A stretch of DNA of 64,000 nt from Dermanyssus gallinae (lineage: Eukaryota; Arthropoda; Arachnida; Mesostigmata; Dermanyssidae). The notes below the pieces were generated by a model. The model ran no database searches. It had not been told where the DNA came from and saw only the letters and a list, made by a program, of their open reading frames with translations. Positions 44,746 through 56,110 of the stretch are shown here, piece by piece (position 1 is the stretch's first letter; each line of letters starts with the position of its first letter). The stretch spans positions 5,001-69,000 of the forward strand of contig QVRM01001749.1 of NCBI GenBank assembly GCA_003439945.1, given 5' to 3'. Made by a program: the position numbers and the translations under genes.

Positions 44746-45137
44746 TAGATTATATATGTGTATATATATATATATATATACATAGTATATATAGTGTATA
44801 TTATATAATACATTGTGATATGTATATATAAGAATATATATATATAAATCATATACATATATGTATATATAGTATAGAATATAACATAAGAAGATATAAT
44901 ATAGAAAAGATATATCGATAGAGGGATAACTATATAGATATATTAGAGGGATATATTAATATCTCATAATCTCATATGATATAAATAATATTATCTCATA
45001 TATATGATTGTATATACTTCTCTATACTATATCTATATACTATGTATATTCTCTCTATCTATATCATCTATTTCTATATCATCTATATATATATTCATTC
45101 TCTCCCATAATATATATATATATATATATTAATATAT
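44746..45137. repeat. degenerate AT-rich simple sequence
   Basis: About 390 bp almost wholly of ATAT, ATAG and TATC motifs with drift, between two LINE insertions. No coding content. Confidence 0.9.
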
Positions 45138-47200
45138 TTTTTTTTTTTTTTTTTGGAGGAGGAGGATTTAAATGCTTTAGGCACTAACGCATAGGGCAAG
45201 TAGATAGAGACACAGACCCCTATGCAGTGTGGGACTCACCCCCGACGGTTGGATATTATTCCGCCGAGATCATACCCACTAAACGCACCTCCCTCCTTAA
45301 ACTTCACTCTCTGTCAGCCCGGCTCTCCTTTTAATAGTACTACGAGCCGACAGGAGGAGTGGTGAGTGTTCTTCGAATCAATTGGCCGAAGACCTCTCAA
45401 GGTTTGGCCCTATAGCCATAATACCGCATTCCTCTACCTGCGAAACGATTCCTCTAGAGGCACGGGCGTATTCTGTCCGTTCTGTTGCAAATCTGTCTCT
45501 CCTGAGGCGCTCCAGGTTCCCCTTTCTAACCAGTACCTCTCGTGCCACTGCAGTTCCTATATGCCAGTTAGAGGTGCTTTCACAAATGAAACTGTGCAAT
45601 TCCCTGAGTAGGCAGGTCCGGAGAGTTCGTACAATTCAGCTTTCCGCCCAATTTCAGTCGGTCCAGAACTTTTATTTTAGTCTCTATTCTGACTTGCGCA
45701 AAGACCGGACAGACCAACAGAGTATGGGCAGCGTCGTCTACGACACCTAGGTCACAGAGTACGCATATGTCCGAGGAGGCTTTTCCTATTCTTGACAGAT
45801 ATGCCTGAAAGTTGCCATGACCCGTTATAACCTGAGTCAGAAAGTGATCAACCTCTCCTCCGGGTCTATTTAACCACTTCTTTATGTCAGGAATAAGGTC
45901 GCGCACGCGCGCACCCGGTGCACCATCTGGAATGGCATCCCATTCATTCTGCCATGCAGTTAGGGTGCCTTCTCTTTCATCCTCTCTGACTTTCCTATTA
46001 GAGCTTTCTGGGTCCCTATCCCATAATCTTTGCCTTTCCTCTGCCTTTAGGTCCAAGGGAGGAGTGCCAACAAGGACAAGTGCAGCGGAGGTGCTAACAG
46101 TCCTATAGGCCTGAGTAATCCGTAAGGCCGCGATCCTTTGTGTTCTTCTTAACATATGTTTTAGCCCTTGCGACTTTTTAGCTGCTGTGAACCACACCGG
46201 TGCTCCAAACAACGCTATAGATTCGACAGCCGACATAATAAGTCTCCTGCGTCCTGTTTTACTTGGCCCATGAATGTTAGGAAGGATCTTGGCTATTGTG
46301 TTGGCCACCTTCTCCGCTTTCTTCACAGCGTTTCTAGCATGGTGCATACCCCTCATTCCTCTGTCCAGATATATGCCCAAATACCTGACTACACTAACCA
46401 TCCTTATCTGGACCTCATTTAGGACAAGGTTGATAGGTCGCACTTGCTTCTTTCCTATTAACAGAATACCTTCACTCTTCTCCGGAGCAAGAGCCAACCC
46501 AGCCTCCTTCATCCATTCCTCTACAAGTTTTAGGGCTTTGTTGGCATATAATTCTACCTCCGTAGTCGTCTTAGCCTGCACCGTCACAGCCAAGTCGTCT
46601 GCGTATGCCAAAAGCTCAACTCCGACAGGGAGGTTACGTAGTCGGAGTACATCGTCGTACGCTATGTTCCACAGTAGGGGCCCGAGGATGGAACCCTGTG
46701 GGACACCCGCCGTCATAGGCATCTCCTTGCCCTCACAAGTGATGACACGATTTTTCAAGTAGTCCGAGGTTAGCCTTACCAGATATTGTGGAACCTTCCT
46801 CTTGACTAATGTATCCAAAATAACCTTCCAAGGCAGACTGTTAAAAGCATTTTTCACGTCCAGCAGCACTGCAAGGTATAACTTGCGGGTGTTAGGCGTG
46901 GAGCTGTGCAGCGATTCTGCCTTGGTCACCACTTTGTTAATAGCCGTTAAAACCGACCTGTTTCTTCGGAATCCGTATTGTGCATCGGACAGTAGGCCGT
47001 TTTCTTCGGCGAAGACTCGAAGCCTCTCTGCTACAATAGCCTCCACGCCCTTTGCTAACGAACTAGTCAGGCAGATAGGCCTATAACCGCCATTTCCTTT
47101 AGGCACAAGAACTACCTCCGCTGTTTTCCATGCTTTCGGGATTTTTCCTTCTTTTATAAGCTTAGTCGTCACCTTTGCTACAACCTCAGGGAACTCCTCT
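45138..47200 (-). mobile_element. 5'-truncated R1-like LINE with poly(A) tail
   Basis: The minus-strand element ends in poly(A) (T run on + at about 45135-45153) and has a 3' UTR (45154-45579) containing the block TTTAGTGGGTATGATCTC ... GAGTCCCACACTGC shared with R1-like pieces near 17.9 kb. Its 5' end stops at 47200, exactly where an (AT)n array starts, and AT-rich sequence also flanks its 3' end. The retained ORF is fully open, so insertion is recent relative to the other R1-like copies here. Confidence 0.9.
45580..47172 (-). CDS. R1-like LINE ORF2: reverse transcriptase and C-terminal zinc element (5' partial)
   Basis: 530 residues, open upstream to the AT boundary (VVAKV precedes the first Met). 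RT motifs in order: [55 protein letters not shown] and the active site [10 protein letters not shown]. The thumb region ([33 protein letters not shown]) has the signature of the R1 group. Near the C-terminus are [15 protein letters not shown] and a zinc element CVLC...HTLLVC. The AP endonuclease and first RT segment are missing by 5' truncation, so it cannot move itself. Confidence 0.9.
   Translation of the reverse strand: MTTKLIKEGKIPKAWKTAEVVLVPKGNGGYRPICLTSSLAKGVEAIVAERLRVFAEENGLLSDAQYGFRRNRSVLTAINKVVTKAESLHSSTPNTRKLYLAVLLDVKNAFNSLPWKVILDTLVKRKVPQYLVRLTSDYLKNRVITCEGKEMPMTAGVPQGSILGPLLWNIAYDDVLRLRNLPVGVELLAYADDLAVTVQAKTTTEVELYANKALKLVEEWMKEAGLALAPEKSEGILLIGKKQVRPINLVLNEVQIRMVSVVRYLGIYLDRGMRGMHHARNAVKKAEKVANTIAKILPNIHGPSKTGRRRLIMSAVESIALFGAPVWFTAAKKSQGLKHMLRRTQRIAALRITQAYRTVSTSAALVLVGTPPLDLKAEERQRLWDRDPESSNRKVREDEREGTLTAWQNEWDAIPDGAPGARVRDLIPDIKKWLNRPGGEVDHFLTQVITGHGNFQAYLSRIGKASSDICVLCDLGVVDDAAHTLLVCPVFAQVRIETKIKVLDRLKLGGKLNCTNSPDLPTQGIAQFHL

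Positions 47201-48625
<1,425 letters not shown>

Positions 48626-48650
<25 letters not shown>
48626..48650. repeat. (AT)n microsatellite
   Basis: Right flank of the mariner insertion; probably the other half of the array at 47201-47335. Confidence 0.95.
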
Positions 48651-48655
<5 letters not shown>

Positions 48656-48779
48656 TGCTTATTTCGCAATTAATTAGCATTTCAAGATGCCACATCACTA
48701 ATATTTAATCGTCATTATATATAACAACTTGAACACTTCAGCGAGCATCGCACAGGGCAAAAAAGGGGGCAAATACCGT

Positions 48780-48960
48780 CGATGCGTCTCACCACCAGCT
48801 CACTCCGCGGTATTTAGTGCACATCTGTGTGAGCAGAACCGGCAACTGCATTGATCACCAAGTTGGTGAAATCATTGGGTCGAACATATCAAGTGACGTT
48901 AGCCGAGGAGTGCAGCCGTCCATGCACAGTGTACCTAGCGTACACGTGCCGACTATATAT
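48780..48960 (+). repeat. dispersed repeat shared with 61500-61680 (inverted)
   Basis: This stretch matches the reverse complement of 61500-61680: both contain GTATTTAG, GAGCAGAACCGGCAAC, ATTGATC, AAGTTGGTG-like, GGTCGAACATA and TACACGTGCCG in the same order. The match stops at an (AT)n run at 48955. It is an unnamed interspersed repeat; coding potential is unclear. Confidence 0.7.
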
Positions 48961-48972
48961 ATATATATATAT

Positions 48973-51900
48973 GCATCCTGACGCAGATTACCGCGGGCAA
49001 ACGAACGACGACTGCGAAATCTACTCAACAACAACGTGGTGCCACCCTCTAAGCAAAGTGAAGCGCTGCCACCCTAGACAGCGTGCGCATCGAGTCGGTG
49101 TAGGAAGGAAGGCCTTTCGACATTTTGATTTACACAACGCGCACAGTGCAGAGGAGGACGTTGTAGCAGCAGCTAGAGGCTAGAGGCCCAACTCAGTCTG
49201 CTTTATCGAGTGGCGTCCTGACAGGACATGGCATGGAAGACACGTTGCGAAAGACACACGGTCGAAGATCGTCATGCAAAATGATTTCGCCAGATGCGCC
49301 TCAGCTGAGTCACCGATGGCGTTCCACCAACGGCGGAACGCTCGGCAATTCCGGCCGAATTGCCGAGTGCCTGACGCCACCGCCTCGCCGCCGTGTACGG
49401 CGCTGTTGTCAGCGTGAAATTCTCGTCGACCAAATCTCGAGCTTCCCTTCGAACACGGAACAATGTGCTAGAGTAGGAGGAGATCAATGTGCGGCGCAAC
49501 ATGACTTTGATACCATAGCATAGCAAACAAGCCGCCTTGCCTAGATAAAGATCAACAACGACGATGACAATCTTCTGCGCAGTCGTTGGACATGTGGAAG
49601 TTAGTATACAGGTGACATCTTGAGTTGCAAGCTGGTACATCTCCTAACCAAATCAAATACGTTATTTGATTTTCAATTCAATTTGTATTGTCATGTAGCC
49701 ATTTGGCCACAACGCTATTGCCATTGACGTGTTATGTGCGAGCCACAGTCCAAGCGCAAATAAAACACGGCTCCGTTAGATTGTTTCCGTTCTGATTATT
49801 TGTCTAAGAGTAGATCATGCTTTCTAGGTGATTCCGTCAGCTTGATAATATTAATATAATGTGAATAACTACTGTTATGAAACATTAAGCAGCCAATACG
49901 TAGAAATATGTCGGTTGTTATGTCAGAAGGACATCGCAAGCGCTGGCGTCGTAAAAATGTAACAGGTATGAATGAATGAAACACATAGCTTTATTCATGA
50001 GTACTTGCGAATACACTCGAAAGCATACAGCCTCTGTACTGCGGAGGTTGTAGGTACTTCTCCAATTTTCTGTAGTTGCAAAAATCAGGGTACCAAACAG
50101 GAAGCAATACACTCGTTCGAGGAGCACAAGCGTCGCAGAGTGTTAGGTTCAACTAGCGAAAGATAAGATAAGATTCACCAGGTGAGACAAAACCCTTAGC
50201 TAGTTCCAGCGATCCAGAACCCAGCGATATGAGGTATGGAGTCCTAGTTTGCCGTTACATATATGCCATAATACGAGCTATTTTCAGTACGTTGTAACAC
50301 TGAATTTAGTACTAAATGCGTACAAGTACAAAATATCCATGCGATTCGATGCGTCATCAAATCATATATTCAGATAGTAATACGCCATTTCCGTTTCAAG
50401 GGTCACAAAATCAACACAGGCGGTCACAGGCGTGGCTGTGTCTATGCGTCAAAATAAAGCTGAATTAACTAACGACTTATAGTCTGACACTCTGCAAAAC
50501 TGCGCAACTTTATTGGAGATTAGTGAACTTCGTAAGATATGTAAACATATAGAACTTCATTTCTTCCATTGGAGTAGCACTCAGGTATTGCAAGCAACGC
50601 AAGAGCGGGGTTCAAGGCACGTTCTTTAATGGCCGACCCTACTTAGCCTGTCATAGAAACGACTCCAAATCATGTGCTCATTGGTTAACTAATAGGACCT
50701 TCTCTCAGACCCCAGCCTTGACAACTTTTCTTAAACCCAGCACGCCATATGGGTCCTTCCCTCGGGCACATGATGCATGACTATTGAACACTGCCATGTA
50801 AAGACTCGACCTAACATGAATAGTTGCCATATTCACTCCAGACCATAATTTGGGTGAGGGCGATATTTGAGAGGGTGTCTGCACCATGGAGAACTGGCAC
50901 AATGCAGGAAACACGTAAAAAAATAAAAGACGCATGATCGACACGAGGCTATGAAATCTATAGAATTTACAGCTGCGATGCTATGTATGCCGACTGCTAA
51001 TCTCTACACTGGCTAGTCAAATCAGTCTGTTCCCATGGTGAGATAAAAACATTTTGGACCAGCGGTTTAAATATTCGCGAAGACGAATAAATGCGATGGA
51101 ATCCGATAGCGCATGTTCGGATATATTATCAGCGCTGGCAACGCAACACGCTGACGGGCTAATAAACGTCAAACAACAACGTATATAATGTTTAGCAATC
51201 TTTACCCAAAGGTCTGAAATGTGTAATGTAACGCTAATGTAATCGCTAGTAATATTCGTTAATGTGGCAGCTAAGCACGGCATGTGTAACAATTAACCTT
51301 GCTTATGGTGACAACAAGCTATTCTCTCATTACGAAGTATAACTTACTGCTACTTATCAATAACTGCTTTCATTGGCTACGTCATAGGTGGCACTCACTG
51401 TCATTGTACTCCGACACGGGCTCCCACTAATAGCATAGATATAATGACACCCAAATGTGTTATGTCAGACGTCCGGAAGTTATATTTTGCGCTTGCTCAC
51501 GATAGGAGTGATACCCGTAATGCGAACTTGGTGTGAGCTGAATCGCCAAATGCAATATGGAGGGCAGCTTAGAAAATTTTGCTATGAGAACGATTACTGT
51601 ACTTAATGTAATTCTGACTCGTGCACTGGGTTCTCTCAATCTCAAGCCTCTTTTAAAGTTTACGCTGTATGATGGTGCGTCAATGCGCAAACAGCAGGTT
51701 GAACCTTTCGGTTCTTTACAACACTCCTTTGAACGCGTCTCAAGATACGCACATAAATAAAATGATTCCCTAAAACAAACTTACCATAAACACGTCCCTC
51801 GTAAGGGCAGCTTTGTTTTGTCGTTGTGGCTTCATTTTGCTGTAAATAGTGAGCCTAGTTAACTAAATACATCCGCTCTATTAAGTCCGTATATCCTCTT

Positions 51901-52025
51901 TTGCATGTAGCTCAACGAGCATAACTAAATATATCCCGCCTCGGCTGAAGCGGCTCTTTACATCCAGAACGAAAAAGCAAAGAACCTGAACTCTAGACCC
52001 AGTAATTGTGGTACACTAATAATAT
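48973..52025. other. no recognised gene
   Basis: Read on both strands without finding a domain or an element end. It contains a small perfect-stem hairpin (49341-49367). The long uniform stretch may be single-copy intergenic DNA. Confidence 0.5.
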
Positions 52026-52544
52026 TGTAACGATGTGCTGTTACGCTGAATTACTGGGGATGGTAGCTCAGCCGGGCGGTTACTACGACACGAGGGACTT
52101 AGGTACGAGGAATGACAACACGGAACGTAGGTCTGGCGTCAAGCGTCACCGGGCAGCGAATGGGTTTCGGCCATGCTGCCTCGGTTTATTTTATTCACTC
52201 AAGGTACGCCGTAGCGTTTATATAGTAATAATGTTAAATGATGGAATCGAATCTTCTCGAGCATTCGACAACGGAAATTTCCATTCGTTCTCTTCGCTGA
52301 TTGGTCGGTGTAAGCTACGCATTATCACAACGTGCATTGTCCCTGGCGGTGCCGTCGCCGCAGGTCAGGTACATAGGTCTGATGATGATGTTGCCGATGT
52401 GGCGCGACAGGTCGCGGTGATGCACGTGCCACGTTGTCGTCGCCATGTAGCTTAGCGGTCTCATGTGGAGGCTGTTGCACGTTCGATGATGTGCTCGGTC
52501 GACTGTGGTGTCGTTGTGGTATTGTTGTGTCTAACTTCGTTACA
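52026..52544 (-). repeat. LTR of the Gypsy-type element (3' LTR in minus orientation)
   Basis: 519 bp, TG...CA bounded, nearly identical to 54011-54529. It contains TATATAG near 52218 and a polypurine tract at its inner edge. Confidence 0.92.
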
Positions 52545-52595
52545 CTGCCCCCCCCCTCTGGACTGGCTCGTCCCGAGCCAAGCGTGTTTCTCGGG

Positions 52596-52961
52596 CTAGT
52601 GAGCATACAACATCTCGTGTCCATCTCGGGGCTTGGCGGCCGGGCCGGGTCGGTTCGGTGGTGGTAAACGTTGATTCGTGGCACTTGGTATTTTGCGTAT
52701 GTGGTCGGTGCTTGGATGGTCTCTGTCGCCAGACGAGTCACTCGGGTGGTTCGGGTCGTTGGTCTGGATGAACGGTTTACTTCTGCATACATGGACTATC
52801 TGCCGTCTCCGTCGGGGTCCGGGGGTGTTGGCTGTCTCGGTCGATTCCACGTCCACAGTTGTCGGGTTGGTCACTTTCACTATGATATACGGTCCGAAGT
52901 GTCTTCTCTGGAGTTTGTCGGATTTATCGACTCGTTGGACTCGTTGGATGTGTGTGAGCAC
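52596..52961 (-). pseudogene. Gypsy integrase C-terminal (GPY/F-type) remnant
   Basis: The minus-strand peptide contains DKLQRRHFGPYIIVKV and, after a linker, RRRQIVHVCRSKPF. This is the GPY/F module (KLxxRxxGPYxVxxxx...xxVHVxRxKPF) at the end of Ty3/Gypsy integrases, followed by a Pro-rich tail. The frame stays open upstream to about 53055 (VHARRDPTSDRPR, FRANDLVLTH) without integrase core motifs. The integrase inserts the cDNA; here only the tail survives and no activity is expected. Confidence 0.82.
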
Positions 52962-53059
52962 TAAGTCGTTTGCTCGGAACGATGGTTCTGTGTTGAACTC
53001 TGTCGTTCGTGGTCGGGTAGGTCGGGGTCGATCACTTGTCGGGTCTCGTCGCGCATGGA

Positions 53060-53830
53060 CGGCCTCGTGATCGGTCGGCGTCGGTGGCCTTGGTCGGCAA
53101 GCGTTGTCGGCGGCGTGAGTGGCCGTGCTCAGGGAGCGTCGGCTTCGGTAGCCGTGGTCAGAAAACGTAATCGGCGTCGGTGGCCGTGGTCAGAGGTCGT
53201 AATCGGCGTCGGTGGCCGTGGTCGGGAGGCGTCGTCGGCTTCGGTGGCCGTGATCGGAGAGCGTCGGCTTCGGTAGCCGTGGTCAGAGGTCGTAATCGGC
53301 ATCGGTGGCCGTGGTCGGGAGGCGTCGTCGGCTTCGGTGGCCGTGGACGGGAAACGTCGGCGTCGGTGGCTGTGGTTTGGTCGTGGTTGATCGCGGTCGG
53401 TCGTTGTTCGGTTGCGGCCGTTGTGGTCGCCGTAGTCGTGTTGTGCGGTCATGCAATACTGCAGCCGGGAGCAGCCTGGCTGGACGAACTCATCCCCTGG
53501 CTGGCAGTGTTGTCCTGGTCGTTGTCGGTCGTGGTCGGTCGTTGTCTTGCTGGCAGTGTTGTCCTGGTCGTTGTCGGTCGTGGTCGGTCGTTGTCTTGCT
53601 GGCAGTGTTGTCCTGGTCGTTGTCGGTCGTGGTCGGTCGTTGTCTTCTCGTTGTCGGTCGCGGTTCGGTCGTAGTCGGTTGCTTGTTCGTGATCGTTCGC
53701 GTCTTGGTCGTAGTCGGTCTGGTCGTAGTCGGTTGATCGCTTGTCGTCGGTCGCGTCTTGGTTCGGTCCGTTTGCTGCGTGGCCACTGGTATTGTCCGTG
53801 GTCACCTCCGTTTGTTCGCGTATGTAACGA
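53060..53830. repeat. minisatellite-like tandem repeats inside the Gypsy-type element
   Basis: A 49-bp unit starting CTGGCAGTGTTGTCCTGGTC occurs three times in succession (from 53501, 53550 and 53599). The preceding 53080-53370 region is built of related GTCGGNGGCCGTGGTCGG-type units, and the following part of GGTCGTTGTCGGTCG-type units. It replaces the expected pol coding sequence and gives Thr/Arg/Asp-rich frames on the minus strand. Confidence 0.88.
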
Positions 53831-54010
53831 GTTCATTGTTCGGTCGGCGACGGTGTCCTGGTCGTTGCTAGTGGTCGGTCGTTGTCCAGTCGTGGTCGGT
53901 CGGTTGTTGTTCGTTGAGGTGCGTGCGCCGCGTGGTCACTGCATCGTCCGTTGTCGCCTCGGTTGGTTCGCCGCCCGTTGGTAGAGAGAGATCGAAGCAT
54001 CTCCACCAAA

Positions 54011-54529
54011 TGTAACGATGTGCTGTTACGCTGAATTACTGGGGATGGTAGCTCAGCCGGGCGGTTACTACGACACGAGGGACTTAGGTACGAGGAATGA
54101 CAACACGGAACGTAGGTCTGGCGTCAAGCGTCACCGGGCAGCGAATGGGTTTCGGCCATGCTGCCTCGGTTTATTTTATTCACTCAAGGTACGCCGTAGC
54201 GTTTATATAGTAATAATGTTAAATGATGGAATCGAATCTTCTCGAGCATTCGACAACGGAAATTTCCATTCGTTCTCTTCGCTGATTGGTCGGTTTAAGC
54301 TACGCATTATCACAACGTGCATTGTCCCTGGCGGTGCCGTCGCCGCAGGTCAGGTACATAGGTCTGATGATGATGTTGCCGATGTGGCGCGACAGGTCGC
54401 GGTGATGCACGTGCCACGTTGTCGTCGCCATGTAGCTTAGCGGTCTCATGTGGAGGCTGTTGCACGTTCGATGATGTGCTCGGTCGACTGTGGTGTCGTT
54501 GTGGTATTGTTGTGTCTAACTTCGTTACA
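54011..54529 (-). repeat. LTR of the Gypsy-type element (5' LTR in minus orientation)
   Basis: 519-bp copy. On the minus strand the sequence just inside it (TTTGGTGGAGATGC) would be the primer-binding site; I could not match it to a specific tRNA. Confidence 0.9.
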
Positions 54530-54959
54530 ATATTGAGTGCCCGAACAAGGTTCGGCGAAGCTTCGACTGTCCCAACAAATCTGACTTAAAATGCCCAGAA
54601 GGGAAACGGTATATTCTGATTGCAAATTAGAAGTAACAAAGCATTAGGTAGAATTCATAAGTGTGTATCGAATAGTTAGACATTCGACCCCGTATCCGCT
54701 ATACCGTAATACGAAATATTTGGCAATGACCTAATGTTTGTACTACTTTATTATAGGCTCCTCTCGCCACTGCGCAATCAGAGCAATAGTACGATTGTGC
54801 GATCGAATTTGCAATTATCACGTGAATAATATGCAGTTGTACATAATTTAATAGTAGACAAAAGTTCCAAGAAGTATGTCATCGTAGCAGGAATCCCCGA
54901 GTTTGCAGTTACCGATATGATTTTCCAATGCATCCAAGCAAGTCCAGAGTGGCTGCATA
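54530..54959. other. no recognised gene
   Basis: Nothing was recognised between the LTR element and the LINE scraps. Confidence 0.4.
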
Positions 54960-55110
54960 TATATAAAAAAATTTAAGGAGCTTATCACCGGGTGTATTCA
55001 CTCCGGGTAGTGTGGGACTCACAAACCCACTAAAATCCAGTCCTCTTTCCTCTCTCCTGTCCTCTTTGCCCCGTGTTGGAGGTGGCCACAGGACTGTCTT
55101 TATGAAATTA
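54960..55110 (-). repeat. R1-like LINE 3' UTR scrap
   Basis: GTAGTGTGGGACTCA then ACCCACTAAAATCC (55007-55038, + strand) is the complement of the 3' UTR block seen in the R1-like elements at 45.2 and 18.0 kb. Confidence 0.55.
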
Positions 55111-55459
55111 CTTCACCCGGCCGTTTCATCTTGATTAAGGCTGCTTAACTTTGTGCGGTTACGTTTGCTTCGCAGACAAATTATGTGAATCTTCCCACCA
55201 TAAACCATCAGAAACCTCACTGTCCTAGAGGCACGGTCCTCTACAAGGGCTTGGCATGTCAGGGGACCTCTTAGTATTATGTTCCAAAAAAGTGGCTTCT
55301 CTTCACTACTGGAAATGAAATCACATTGTTCGTAACACAGTGCCTTACGTCCTCATTCTCTCGTGAGTTGCACCTACCGCATAAAGGAAGTCAGTCTTGC
55401 CAATGCGGTGTAGGCATCGCGTATCGGTTCAGTATCCAGAATGGTCAGATGCTAGCTAC

Positions 55460-56110
55460 TACTTTTTTTTTATGGGAGGTTTCGGGAATGAATAATGCAC
55501 GGGCAGCTGTCAGCAGCTAGTGCGGGACTAAAAACCCCATTAAACCTGTATTCCTCCGCACCACCCAGGCTAAGGGGAATACGAGTTTAGTGGGATTGTG
55601 AGTTCCACACTTCCATTTAGTAGTAGTCCCGAAGTTCAGTGAGGAACATAGAATGGCTGGCGTGGACGCCGTCTTTGTGCTTTGTTAAGGAAACGGCGTG
55701 TTGTCGCCCTGGTAGTCGTGCGCTGCGATAGGCTTTTGGCATATCGCATGATGCCATCGACTGCTGATGCTAAGAGTCGGTGCCGAGGAACTGTTGCTTC
55801 TTTAGTCTACGAGGAGAGAGAGTATCTGTTTTGCTGCATAGCGCACACGAGATGTACCTGTGAGAGTGTTGTCCAGGATCACGCGCGGATACTTAGTCTT
55901 AATGGGTGTGGGTGCTACTGGGTGCCCTTACAGGCGTAAATTTAAATTCTCCGGAAGGTGCTTCGGACCAGTGAACAGAATTGGTTCCGTTTTTGTGTAG
56001 CAGTTCGAGGCCTCGGCAGGATACGTACATCTGCTCGGATAGGGTTACTTGCTCCACATGGATCCTCCAGCCGGTTACTCGATGAGTTATTTCCTTTGTT
56101 GCAAACATTT
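55460..56110 (-). mobile_element. decayed R1-like LINE 3' end
   Basis: A T run at 55462-55471 reads as a short poly(A) tail on the minus strand. The block TTTAGTGGG ... GTTCCACAC occurs at 55589-55612, and the minus-strand translation between about 55620 and 55760 (SAVDGIMRYAKSLSQRTT) resembles the C-terminal tail of the 18.2 kb R1-like ORF (SIMENIMRAKEKKNR). The rest is too decayed to align. Confidence 0.45.

Larger units (their letters stand above)
52026..54529 (-). mobile_element. Gypsy-type LTR retrotransposon, internally deleted, young
   Basis: Two direct 519-bp LTRs (52026-52544 and 54011-54529) begin TGTAACG and end CGTTACA, with ATAT on both outer sides as a 4-bp target duplication. 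By eye they differ at one site (52310 G, 54295 T). On the minus strand a polypurine tract (GAGGGGGGGGCAG, complement at about 52545-52557) abuts the downstream LTR, which fixes the orientation. The internal part is only 1466 bp, with a remnant of the integrase C-terminus and tandem repeats; gag, protease and RT are missing. Confidence 0.9.

Noticed and set aside
52055..52090. GGTAGCTCAGCCGGGCGGTTAC, which looks like a tRNA D-arm
   Set aside because: It lies inside the LTR, is duplicated exactly in the other LTR, and has no matching B box at tRNA spacing.
52006..52455. 149-codon frame inside the LTR (and its twin at 54018-54440)
   Set aside because: It falls in a duplicated LTR in the opposite sense to the element; LTRs do not normally encode protein and no motif is seen.
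53129..53836. 235-codon Asp/Arg/Thr-rich minus frame as a host gene
   Set aside because: It is made of tandem repeats within a deleted Gypsy element.
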